A DNA stretch of 64,000 nt, from assembly GCF_000003815.2 (NCBI RefSeq), contig NC_049997.1, forward strand, positions 6,805,134-6,869,133. Direction: 5' to 3'. Positions 1 to 13,600 of the stretch are shown here, one piece after another. Position numbers and translations under genes: made by a program. The notes beneath the pieces were generated by a model. That model ran no database searches and was not told where the DNA came from. It worked only from the letters and a program-made list of their open reading frames with translations. The stretch's first letter is position 1. Each line of letters opens with the position of its first letter. Source of the stretch: Branchiostoma floridae. Taxonomy: Eukaryota; Chordata; Leptocardii; Amphioxiformes; Branchiostomatidae.

Positions 1-490
1 CAGTAGATAGTCATGGAATCCTGTTGGGAAATTTCTTTGCATTCTGTCATGATTGATTGAAGAGCAAACATCAGGAACATTCGACAAAAATCAGTTACTT
101 AACCCACTGGATATGATTTTGGAAATGGTCAGACATGTTGATAAACTGTCAAATACCTTAGTTTGTTGCTCAACTTGTATCCACTTGTTTGTGTGTATGT
201 AAGTTTTAGACCTTATGTAAGGTGCTGTCCTTTTGTTGGGTCAATAAAGATTGTATTCTGTAAAATCATCTAATATTGCGGTTGGTAATTTTAGCTGTTG
301 GCAGGAAAGGGAGTAGCTCATGACATTTTACTTTAGCATTGAGAACTTTATTTTCTTGCTGGCCTCAGAATGATCAAATACATTGTAATTGCAATGATGA
401 AATCTTAGACAGCAAAAGTAGTTAATAATAAAAAAATTAAGTTACCATTAACAAATCAAGAATTACAGTATTCTAAGTACATTCATCTCC

Positions 491-535
491 ATTGTCCTTC
501 CCACTGCCGGTGTTGGCCAGACCATTGTCATTTAG
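491..535 (+). pseudogene. Decayed copy of the PTPR signature exon start
   Basis: Positions 506-535 read A-G-V-G-Q-T-I-V-I-stop, aligned to the real exon at 849 ([10 protein letters not shown]). The upstream bases (ttgtccttcccac) resemble the real acceptor tract, but the acceptor AG is lost. The essential Arg of the signature is Gln here and a stop follows, so it cannot encode phosphatase. It lies about 340 bp before the functional exon and is best read as an old local duplication of the intron/exon border. Confidence 0.6.
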
Positions 536-824
536 AATACATTTTTTGTGTCACAAGAAATTTGTTAGCTGTAGCACCGGTAGCAAAACAATCGGATAGA
601 ATTATAGTCATGTCAAGGTTTCTGCAATTTTGAAGCAAGCAACAGACAGACATATCTTTAAGTAGTTCTTTGGTGGGGAAATAAAGAGATGTTGTCTTAC
701 TGACCTGCACATGTAATGGGTTCAACTTGTTGAATAGATAAATCAGACAACAGTCGTTTGTTGTAATATTTTTGGTCCTGAATGCACTCGTTTTATTATG
801 GATGTTGTCTAAAAAATGTTATAA

Positions 825-1610
<786 letters not shown>

Positions 1611-2330
1611 ATGTTGATGTTGGTGCAGAAAGAAGATTAAAACACTTCTTTTCAAACTTGGCAAGATAGCTACTACATGGTGAAGAGGGCCAGAGTCCAG
1701 TTTGCAGAAGATGGGGATGAGGAGATAGACCTTGATGACATTCACTTCTCGGAGTCTACAGAGCATCTGGTCTCTCCTGATGCAAGCTTTGTAAATGTTG
1801 ATTTTAGTCTTCCCTGACTTTGATAACCTTTTTGTACTTAGTATTTTCTGGTAAAGTAGCAAAAAGAAGGTTAAAGCACTTCTTTCTAGACTTAGTAAGA
1901 CAGCTACCGGGTGCTACACTGTAAAAAGGGCAAAGTTTGCAGGAGACGCACCATCAGGAGATTGACCTAGATGACATCCACTTCTCTGAGTCTCTGAGTA
2001 TTTGGTCTTGCCCGATTCAAACTCAGCTTCGTAAATGTTAATGTTAGTCTTCCCTGACTTAAACCTTCCTGGGTGGCCTTTTGATATTGAGTATTTTGTA
2101 GCAAAGCAGCAGAAAAAAAAGGTTCTTTTCAAACTGGTAAAACAGTTGCCGGGTATACTACACCTATAAAAGGGCAAAGTTTGCAGGAGATGCGGATATT
2201 AGGAGATAGACCTGGATGACATGTACTTCTCTGAGTGTACAGAGTATCTGGTATCTCCTGATGCAAAATCAGCTTAAGTTTATAAATGTTGATATCAGTC
2301 TTCCTTAGGTAGCCTTTAGGTTTAGGTATC
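1611..2330 (+). repeat. Three decaying tandem copies of the PTPR terminal exon and 3'UTR
   Basis: After the real stop at 1610, the end of the terminal exon plus about 100 bp of 3'UTR recurs at about 1690-1927, 1928-2170 and 2171-2330. Copy 2 keeps an open frame (QFAEDGDEEIDLDDIHF, then SESTEHLVSPDA). Copies 3 and 4 keep the DLDDIHFSES-like core but carry indels and stops. UTR words such as gtcttccctgactt and the 'cttcttttcaaac' block recur with each unit, so the unit is about 185-245 bp. Similarity falls with distance from the gene. Confidence 0.85.
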
Positions 2331-4650
2331 TGGTATCTAGTTTTATCCTAGAACACTTTCACTGATGATGATGATTTACAGTAGGTTCACTGGAAAGGTG
2401 GTTCCAACTTTGTACATTGTATCTTTTTTTTATTGTTAAGTACCATCAGAACATGACTTCATGAGAGATTATGCGTTTTTATTGTGTTCTTTGATCATCA
2501 TGGTATATATTGCTTCAGTAAAATGTACATTTTATTGGGTAGTCTAGGCTCTATAGAAAGTCCTAAAGGACAAATGTAAACCTAGATCATAGATAAGGTA
2601 AATAGTGACAGACATGGCAGTTAACAGTTCAGCTAATATAGCTGTTAAGGGTAACGGCCAATCAATGGTATTGACATTTTTTAATATTAATGACAACTGG
2701 ATATTCCCCAGATAGACTATTTTCCTACTTGTAATGACTTGGCAGCTCATTAAGAAAATTGTGATATTCAACTTGTGCATCTTAAAATTTGTATAAAGCT
2801 AGTGTGTGCCAGTTTAAATTATTGTGTGTTGATGTTTTGAGTTTTATTTCTGCCAATGAACTTTTATTTTATATTGATTGGTAACAAAACTGTGGTATCT
2901 GGTTACCACAATATGGTCTGTACTTGCCTTTTTACTATGTAACGTTATCATAGTTGTTGTTTAGTGTTTTTATTCACAACTGTCCTACATTATTTGCAAC
3001 ATTTGTAACCATGACAAACCTATAAGAATAAAAGTTGTGATTTGCATATTTTTATTATAGCCAACCAAAGTCTTTGTTTACACATGTATATTATAAACAG
3101 TATGAGGGTTCATTTTCTTTTTTCATTTCTAAATTGTTAGTGCAAAAAGTTTGGTCTTGTTTACCGCTTTGTAGTTATGAATGTCCTTTGATCATCTGTT
3201 TTTCTGTGACAAATGCTCTACTTTGATTTTGAAGAGCAATAAAATGAATGGTGCTGAAAAACAAGCTGGTGTCATTTTAAGTGGAATTCAGTAATAGTGC
3301 TTAACGTTACCAGTTTTGTGGTCTTTTAGGATACACTGACCAGTTGGGATAGCCTAGAATTGATCTTATTCTAGCTCCAATTCTTTTCTCTTATCACATC
3401 AAAGACGTGTACAACTTTTCCAGGTTTAAAGTTCATAGCCGTCTTGCGCAGACAACTTTTCAAGCCGATTCCCAACCACAGATGACCTTGCTCACAAGTG
3501 AATTTCTTGTTGGACCAGTCTAGAAAAAACGGACTTGAAAAAAATCAGTAGACCGAATGCAGGAACGATTTGAAAATGAACAGATTATACAAGTAGCTGG
3601 CGTTGGAGGGTTTTGGGGGCTTAACAATCCAAGAAAAGAACAAGAGTGAAGTAGAGGAGAGTTGATGGACTTTTTTACCTTTTTTCTACAGTCAAACTTG
3701 GTCTAAAACTGAGGCAGTTTACATGTTGTTTACATGACTGGGATAGGAATTTCAAACGTCAATGGTCGTCGGATACTCCACCAAACTGAATCCTTAGTTG
3801 GGAATGGACCATTGTTTTGAGGATCGCCCTTTCACAAGTTTTCACAGATGGACCTGGACCGCAACTGGACCTGGAGTTTCTGTTCTTGTTCTTGTTATGG
3901 TACTGGGCAACACCCCTAATTTGTTGGGGCAAACCACCCAGGGCGTAGTGCTGTTGTTTTATTGGCTGCTCCTCAGATGTTGTAATACCTCTTCCTTAAA
4001 CTTAACGGGGTTAGCTTGAAGGGTGGTAGAGTATGGTAAAGAATTCCAATCGATAGTAGTTCTTGGGAAAAATGAATATTTGAGGCAGTCTTTATTCTGT
4101 ACCGGTAACGTTACCCACCCATACTCAATTCCATGGTTAGTGTAGTCAGCACCAAGGACAGTTACCGTCCCGCCAAAAAATGAGTTTCATAGAGCAAACT
4201 CGTTTATATTTATGTATTTGACACTACATATTCCATAAGTTGATTGTATCAGTTAAGATATATTCCTTTTAACGAACTGCTTTGTTTTATTTGTTGAATT
4301 ACTCATTTTCCGGTGACAATCTAAACCCCCCTCTACGTTGTTAGTTTAGTACGGCCCAGGGGTCATAGGTCACCGTGTCTGGGGGCTACGGAACATTTTG
4401 GATTGGATTTTGTATCAACAAATTAGTAGCTACGCGACAGACTCAGGTCTAACTATCACCAAATTTGTAAGAAATGAACTAGTTTATACCGACATATTGC
4501 AAATCTATCAACTTTTTTCTCCTGAAATTGTCCGAACCTGTATTTAAGAATTATGTAATAATTTGGGTTAGATCGCCCTGATGCCGGCCGTAGTGCTCAT
4601 CCTGTCGACTTGACCCCTCGTAACCTCGCGGCGTTTTTCCCTAAACTGCC
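2331..4650. other. Intergenic region between PTPR and PRELID2
   Basis: A/T-rich sequence without supported exons. It holds the PTPR 3'UTR and polyadenylation candidates, and a fragment at about 3530-3870 of the interspersed family seen at 33255-33665 and 37188-37505 (shared words: ttttcacag, aatggtccat and the closing ccggtt-type palindrome). The last 300 bp should contain the PRELID2 promoter; no TATA box is evident. Confidence 0.5.
3027..3243 (+). terminator. Candidate polyadenylation signals of the PTPR gene
   Basis: AATAAA hexamers occur at 3027-3032 and 3238-3243 downstream of the terminal exon array, in A/T-rich sequence with no coding signal. The second is followed by T-rich bases. 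A signal at either position would give a 3'UTR of 1.4-1.6 kb containing the decayed exon copies. There is no transcript evidence. Confidence 0.4.
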
Positions 4651-7600
4651 ATGGTTTTAGGGCTTGATGTTTTCCACGTCTTTAAATATCCTGCTGATAA
4701 AGTCATCAAAACACATCTGTCCAAGGTAGGGGCCACAAATCGCAACGAACCGCCAGAAATTTTGTTGTTTCGAGCGTGCTCTGCAGCTGCATGCTGTTGA
4801 CCTATTTTGTAACAGTTCTTTGTTTTGGTTACGTAACGTTAACGTGAATCAGAATGGACTTTTTTCATGGTTTCAGGCATACCTTGGTGTTATCATAAAC
4901 ACGTATTTTAGATAAGGATTGTTTTGTTGTTTTACCATTGTTTGAAATCAAGTTATGATATTTGTAGTATTATTCTAAATGCTGACAATTTGATTTTCTT
5001 TTGGGGCATACTGTTTAATATTATTATGATCAGAAGCTTGATTTCCTTGCAATTGACATGTTTTATATTGTATTTGATAATCGGGGGTGCCTAAGCATTT
5101 GCAAGAACCTTAAAAGATTCGTACGAATATGGGTTCGTGCAAATCACATAAAGTTCAGCAAATCACCTTGATTTGTGAGATTTTCATAAGGTTCGTGCGA
5201 TTTCGCATAGTGATTCGTGTGTATCACATAAGATTGGTACAAATCTCATAGGGTCCGACCTGTCTTGCATGTAGCTATGCCCCCTGGCAGGAAATAACAG
5301 AATTGCAGTTGGTATGGTGTGTTCCCGTAGATCACAACATGGAGCGCACTGATTGGATATGTGGGGGCCTGCATGCTAATGTCACTGTTCACGTCAGATC
5401 GATGTTCACGTCAGCTCAAAAAAGAACAAGAAACAGTCACACCTTCAAGTACTAGTACCAGAGTTACCAACCTAGGATCGATGTGTTCAAAAATTTGTAC
5501 TTTCCCAGAACTAGAACGCTTGCTGATAGATGTGAAAAAGTTAGGTGTGACGGGTTGTCCAGTGTAATTTAACCAGCTGCTGCGGCGCCACGTGCCTACG
5601 AAGCTGGTGTGTTATGCCAAAGGGCAGTTATACCAGCTATATGGATACAGATACAGATTTGTGACATGCCATGAGGGAGAGTTTGCTGTCTAGCTTGTCT
5701 AGTGTCTGGTGATGTGTCATCTCTCCCAAGACTCTCAAACTCTCCATCTGACAACATACTAGACTAGTATTGTAAATGCAGAAATGTTCTTGGTGTAATT
5801 TTATGTTGGCAGTTTTTACGGTGCCCACTTCACCATGATGTTAAAACCAGTCTGCAAACATTTATCCATTATAGTATGTGACTACTAATGTACAGTCTCG
5901 CTCACCTCACCTGTCCCAATTAGCCGGCTCACTGGCCATAGGGGCAGCAGTGCCATCAACATAAGTTTTCCACCTTCGTCTGTCTATGACGCTACCGCAA
6001 ACTTAAAACCACTGCAAACACTCCATTTTCCCGCTACTGCGAAAGAAAATCCCCGCGAACTTAAATGCATTTACAGTATACAGTCAAACCTGGATTAGCG
6101 GTCACCTTTGCAAAGCAACCACCTGGCCTTTGCGGCCACTTTTTGTCGGTCCCTTGGATTTTTTCCATTGACCTACAGGTAAGCATTACGGAAATAATCT
6201 ATAGCGGCCACCTGTCAAACACGGCCACGGCCACACAATTTCCGGTCCCGTAGATACAGAAACACCGGCATAGATTCAACAGATAAAAAAATCCATGCTC
6301 TGAGGTGTATAAAAGGTTCTATGGATAGGTGAGGATGTACAGGTGGTTAATGACAGCACATGGACTTCTGCATCCAGACCAGGTGTCGCCTCTTAATGGC
6401 GCAAAACACGGTCAGTGCGCACGTGCCTCACTCAGAATAGTGTCAGCCTGGCAGTAATTGCTTGAACCTCTAACCCAGCACAGCAGCATGCCAGGCATTG
6501 ATATACATGTAGGGCAAATTACACAATTTACAACAAAAAAATAGTCGACATGTGGAAATTACAAGTGCTGGATGCTAGGGAAATGATCATAAACAAAAAA
6601 CAATGTATATATAGAATTGTACAAATCATCATCAATTTACATGTACATTCACTTGACAACACAGTAAGACCCCATTCACACTCAGAAAAACGATTCGGAT
6701 AAAACATTTATCCGAATAAAAAAAATTCTATCCGATCCAAAATTGCGTTCACACTCGTCTTCGGCAATCCGATTAGTGCGCCCTCGGTCTTATCCGAATG
6801 AAACATTAGGTTGAGGTCTAAGGGTAGCGTCATTTCTTACAGCTCAAAATGGCGGGAATCCACCAACTTTTGATGCTGTTGTTCTCTCTCTGGAGAATGT
6901 TCTGTAGTCGTAGAAGGGACCGGGAACGCAATCGACGGTCTTTGATCGCGAGAAGGTTTCACCGACAAAGTCTTCTGCATGTTGGGATAGCTGTAGTACA
7001 GCTCAGATGTACGCCACCAGAGAGGCAGACAGAACGAGCGGGAGCGAAGCCATGATTGGTGGAACAACATTGTGCTTTGAACATTTTCAGACTCGGACTG
7101 GCAGAAAAACTTCTAATTGAGCAAACTCACCTTTGATAAGTTGCATCCTATCCACTTAAAGTGAATCCTATCCACTTGCGCGTTCACACTGCCGAATCGT
7201 ACGAATCGAGACTCCCCACGGCGCAGTTTTATCCACTTCCCGGAGTTCTATCTACCTCCCCGAGGAGGATCGCGAGGGATTCGAATCGATGAAATCAAAG
7301 TGATTTGGGAGCGTTCATACTGCTAAGTTTTATTCGGATCGGGTAGTTTTATTCGGATAACATGTTTTATTCGATCGCTTTTCTGAGTGTGAATGGGGTC
7401 TAAGTTAATGGGAAATATTTTTGCTTTAATTAGGTCCAGATGGCTTCAAAATTGAGGTGAAATTGTTTCATGTTGAGTTTGGTTCATTTAGCCATTAACG
7501 GTGGTGAGTGGCATGCTGGGCGACTGCGTCAGATAGCGTCATTAGTCTCAGCACTGACCAGCCCCTCTTGGACACTATATCTGGCAGGAGACTGATGATT

Positions 7601-10600
7601 TAAAGGCCAAGGAGCTTTTTAGGTCAAATTGTCCCTGCATGACTACTTCCCCGGAGTGCTCTGAGATCCTGGGGAAGACTTGCCTTGGCTGTAGCCTGAG
7701 TACCATCCACAGTTACAGTAGTGAGTTAGTAAAGTAAGGAGAAGAGGGAGCCTGGAGCCATGAATTGAGGTCAGTGAGAATGAAAAAAAAAACATGCGGC
7801 CTAGCTCAATACTTTCGCTTGCTAATACCCCCTTTCCACTAGCCTGGTATCCAGCCGTAATATAGCTCCCGAGTCTCTTATCTCCGAGTGTCTTCTCTCC
7901 TCTTCGCAATTGCAATTGCAATTGCAAAGAGGAGAGAAGAGACTCGGGAGCTATATTACGGCTGGATACCAGCTGCAGGCTACCTTTCCACTAGGACGGT
8001 GCTTTTACTGCGCTCTCTCTGCAACCTCTCTCAGTCACACTTTTACGTTTTGATGATATACACAGTGTGAAAGCAAAGGTTACACATATAGTATTTAGGT
8101 TGCTGTGACAGCTTGAAGTGTGATCGCCGTCTAGTGGTAATGGGGCCTTATATTAAAATGACCACAGTTAGCAAGCAAAAATATTGAGCCAACGGTCACT
8201 TTCGAGGATGATCAGGCTACTTTGGCTGCCCTTCCCTGCCTTGGTTACTGAATAGATCCTTATATAGCAGCTCATTGCTGTCCCTGGCTGAAAGTCTGGT
8301 TTCTTAGGGTACTTAAAATCTTAAGGTTAAAGATTCTTCACTTCTGTGCATATAACTTTTAGATCATTACACTTGAATTTGTTATTCTCAAAGATATCAT
8401 TGTGAAATTTGCTGAGGAACATGCTTTGGGGTCCACTCAGCCAATTAAGATCATTTTTTGAGTACATGTAATGAATGTAATTAATCAACTTAATTGGTGC
8501 ATGTTGCCATCAGATAAAAGAGGATAATATAGAGTTAGCAATCAGAGTAAACAAACCAGGTCCTTTTGTAGCAATGAATAAGTTCAGCTATTGCTATTTA
8601 AATTTAAATTAAAAACCAAAAAATACTTTCCCTTTTCTACTGTGAAAACAACTGACATTATAGTATATTGTCTACCGCAAAATCTAGTGTATAACGAAAG
8701 CAAACTGAGAGTCTGATTGGTTGCCTTGGGAATTAATTACACAAACCGTAAATTGGCTCCTCTGTGGTTTACAAAGTCTCTACAGGTAGCGAAGTCTTTC
8801 CCTGATTCATTCTGGTACTAGTAATTGAGTACAAGCCTGAACAAAGTGTCCCACACAACATTATTTTAACTTATTGGCCAAAGCATAACAAGACTTATTT
8901 ATTATACTATAGGGAAGAGAGAAGCTTAATTGACACTACAAAAAGTCCAGTGACTTTCATGTGGCTGAAGCATAACAAGAGTTGTTTATTACTGTAAATG
9001 CATTTATGTTCGCGGAGATTTAATTTTGTGGTAGCGGGAAATGGACTGTTTGCGGTGGTTTTAATTTCGTGGTAGCACCATGCACTGTAGTCTCTTTATG
9101 TTCGCGATGGTTTAAATTCGCGGTGAAGCGGCCGCAGCGAAAACCACGAACATTAAACCACCACAAAAGTTTCTGCATTAATTTTACAGTATACTATAGA
9201 GAATAGAGAAGATTTATTGCGCCAGAACACGACAAATAGAACAGTGATTTCCTTATGGCCAACTGAAATATTTGACCATTCAGTGACCTACTTTTTGTGT
9301 GTTTAATTCTCAGTACCCGACTCCCAAGGAGAAATTTGTGGAAAGCATCACAACTGTAGAGGAATCAGTGGGTAAGTGAATTGCAGTTACCTATTTATAT
9401 ACTATAGGAGATGGGATTATAATGGAGCCCATGAGCTACCAGGAAATATCATTGACTTCTGAGGCTTTATATTTACTAGCATGTTCTTATATCGAATCTA
9501 ATTACTTTACATACTATTAGATGTAATATAGGAGATGAGGTTTTAAAAGCTAGTAAGAGATCTCTTTGACTTCTATTTGAGACTGTATGTTCTTTGAACT
9601 TTGGACTTTGAACTTTATTAAAATCACCACTTTGCAGGCGATTTAGCCTGAATTGTGTTGGTGCTTACAAGCTTCGTTGTTAAACATTGTCTCAAAAGTT
9701 AATACAATTTTAAAAGCATACTTTACACTGACTGATAATTTTGCTTAAAATCACAAATTACAGACGTTTACTATACAATATTTGTAACGATGATTTCTTA
9801 CATAAGCATTAACACGAACATGTTAAATCTCATAATTAGAAGTTAGTGAGATTTCCTAATAGCTTTAAATCTCATCAACTTTGCTCTTTTTACCCGTGGA
9901 CCAAAGCTCTGAAACACATGAATGCCTGGCAGTATAGCCTGTACATTTTCATATCGGTCCAATGTCCGGTCCACTGATTTTTTTCAGGCTTGGTTTTTCT
10001 GGACCAGTCCAACAAGAAAATAAACGGTTTTGTACCGGTACACCGTACGGGTCCCCACATCTAGTTCCACGGGACATCTCTTTGTACAGAATATGTTTTT
10101 CTGATAAGCTTTAACTAGGGCAACCTTCAAAATTAAGCAAGTGGACTTTAGTTAAATGAAAGAATGTGTAGCATGCGTACATGTAGTCCTGTGGTCATAG
10201 GCCCTTTCTCTGAAACTAGAACTAGAAACTGTGAATTCAATGCCAACTGTGATGGTCACCCAACGTGCATGCTACCGGAAAGAGTTGCAGTCCCTGTATT
10301 AGGATAAGATGTTAAGCACGTTAAAGAACCCGCCACATGTGCGAACATGAGCGGATCAAACCATTCCGGCCAAAATGGGGTAGGGAATCTCCAGAGCAGC
10401 CCTCGTAACCCCATAGGCGGTAGGCCAAGGAATTGTCTTTGATTCGCCCGTACACCGTATCGCTGAGCATTGCTGGGGTTGGGGATTACCCGAAGGTCGG
10501 GGAAGTCGGCGAAGCCGACCAATCGGCGCAGGAGTTTTTCCACCCGAAGGTCGGCTAAGCCGACCAATCGGCGTAGCCGATTTAGAGCGCGGCGAAGCCG

Positions 10601-13600
10601 CGCGGCGAGCGAAGCGAGCTAGGTGGGAAAGGCCTTTTCTACTATCGCCGTTTTCTGCAAAATTCTAATATCTAAGTCAAAACTTTCAAGTGAATTATGT
10701 TCGTCGAGTTATTTGGAGGCCATTTAACGTACAAAGAGCACATATTAGTCATTTCAAATTAAAATAAACGCCATTGAATTTTAGCCGATTTCCGGGTCAC
10801 TGCGTTACCAGCAGTACGGCGGCGGCCACACCACGTCGTCGTAAAAAAAAACGCATCGGTAGCTAGTATATTTACCAAAACGCTGGCACTAACCACATGT
10901 AATCGTTATAATCATTGATGCATTATTCTTGTAGAACGGTCCACACTTAAATAATCGCTAAAATGCCATCTGTTTCACGAGATCTGTATTCCTAAGGAAG
11001 TTGGTATTCCTATCTCAGTTCTTACTTTCGGGTTGGCGACGTTACCGATCACGAAAATCAGACGAAAGCAGTGGAAAAAACACGGTCAAAACGTATCTGC
11101 AGTGCAGCGTAGCTTTTGTCAGCGTGTTGAAACCCTCAAACTTCTCAAATAGTACCACGAAAACCGACAAGGCGCCTAAACGGGCCCGCCGTACGATCCC
11201 ACACCACAACACAGATGATCGAAAACACCGGAAGTGGTAACGCACATCAGGGAGATCGGTTGCTTACCCATCCAACATTTAAAGTTAGGGGAAAGGCGGC
11301 GCAAAGGATGACGGGAAATACTCGCACTAAGAAGATAGTAATCTTTGACGGGAGCATCTGAGGAGGCATTTCCGGATTGGCGGTACACGGCGGACTACCG
11401 TGGCAGACAGCGCGCGGCGGGGTTCCTGTTACTCAACAAAAAACACAATTCCGAGGCCTATTGCCCATGGTAACCCCTGCTTTGCCTACTGGGTCAGTTA
11501 GTCCTCACTCATAGAGAGCAATTGGGCTGGTCTCAATCATGATGTTTCTGACCTAGGGCGAAGAGATGCTGTTACAGTTACAATCGTGTAACCCGTAACC
11601 TTGGAATGGCCTTCAGGTCTTGTTACATGGTTAACTGATTAAGTAAAAAAAAAAAGGTCTTGTTGAGTGGTGACCATTAAGTAATAAAAAAGCTCCCTCA
11701 TGCACAGCTTGCAGGGCTGCCAGTTTTACGTACTTACGTCAACATCCAAAATGTTAATCCTCACACGTCCAAACTGGGTATTAACATGGATGTAATATTC
11801 TCTATATAACCACCTTGACCACCTTGGTATTTATGACTACCCTCGGATTGAAGACATTTGAAACATATGGCTCAAGCATTAGCATTACCATCCAACTAGG
11901 TCACGATAATCAGGCTTGTGCTAATCATATGTTACTTTTTTTTTTTTCCCAACTGTTTACAGATTCTGTGTCGGGGGTTGAGTACAGAAAAAAGTTGGCA
12001 ACATGCACCAACGTTGTGCCAAAGTTTTTAAGAAGGGTGAGTGTCTAAATCTTTCTTAGACTACCACATTGTAACCTATCAAAATCAGGCCTCTGTCTGT
12101 ATTTGCATCTTTTGTCTATCTGCCCTTTGGTAGTCTGATAACCATGCGGATAGTAGTTCAGGGCTCAAAATACTGGGTGTTTGTGCACCCAGGTGCACCC
12201 AAAATTGAAACTGCGCACCCAATATTTTTCAGTGGGTGCACAGGGTGCACCCAAATATTTTCTTAGGTTTATCTATGGAAAGATATCAAGTATACTAGTA
12301 TACATCATATTCTTGATATCTACTTCAAGTGTTAGAAAGATAATGAAAATGTCTGTCATGTTACTTGTTTAAGAATTCGATAGCTTGTAACTAAGTTTTG
12401 TTATTAGTTTTTTATTACATTCTACTTAAATTTAAGTGGTGCACCCAAAAAATTTTTGGTGCACCCAATTTTTTCAGCTGGGTGCACCTAATCCAAAAAA
12501 TTAATTTCGTGCCCTGTAGTTCGTTCATGCACTATACACAGTCGCTTCTCTGCTATTCCGTCTAGGAACTTGAGCATCTCTGATGCCTGGAATATTCAAT
12601 TTTTATCCAAATTTTGGATGAGGGCGCTGACTGGTCCCATCTGGGTTACGTACTAGTAGTTCACTACTATGTTCACTTCTGCTACCCAAGAAACTTTAAA
12701 TGGTTAACTGATGATCACTGTATTCAGGTGTTGGAATGCCTATTTCGAACAAGCGGCCTAGAACCCATTCCTTATTAATTCCTCAAACCACTGAAATATT
12801 TGCTTGTACAGTTCCCCAGACGAGTAGCAGAAGCGAACATAAAAGTGAACTACTACCGGATGGCGCCCAGGCTAGCCCTTTGGCACATCATTTGGCACAT
12901 CAGCTACACATTAGAGTAGCACTTCTAACGCTAAGCCTAATCTGATTCAAAACTTTGGTGCAATTTAGTTAATTAAGATAGGCCTCTGTTCTTGCGATAG
13001 TGTCTGCCAACGTTGAGGCACTTCGTATCAGCTTCACAGTAGAATGCCACGGGTTATATTTAATAAGTTCCCACTTCTAACTCTAGATCTATTAGCCTTA
13101 ACCTTTGAATATCTGATTCAAAGATTTGGTCTTAAATTGAATAGTCCTTGGCAGGAATGTGCTCTTTTAAGATTCTCTGCAGTATTAGTACTATTACGAG
13201 AAACATAGTGAACACAGAAACAAAATTACAACACGTTTAAAAACAACACGTTAAAAAACATGTTGTAGTTTTGTTTCTGTGTTGACTATGTTTCTTGCTG
13301 CAAATTTTGAAACATTTGTTTTTATTATCCATGGTTTTAGATTTTACAGTGTCCTTTTCACTGCAAATTTACTGTATTACTAACTGTATAAAACAGTTCC
13401 ACAATATTTTTTTCAACTACAGTGTATATGACCAAAACTTTCATTTCACTTGATCCTGCTACAAAATGAAACAGTTACAAATGTAATATTTTCTCTTCTA
13501 TAAGCGCTGGTTTTTCTAGTTCAATATAACGTTGGACTCCTTTTTTTGGTTTAACAATGAACTGAGCGGAAGAAATGGACAAAATTTTGACTGTTGTTAG

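Noticed and set aside
11001..11240. 79-residue basic protein
   Set aside because: Inside the nested transposon, overlapped by equal open frames on the other strand, with no recognisable domain.
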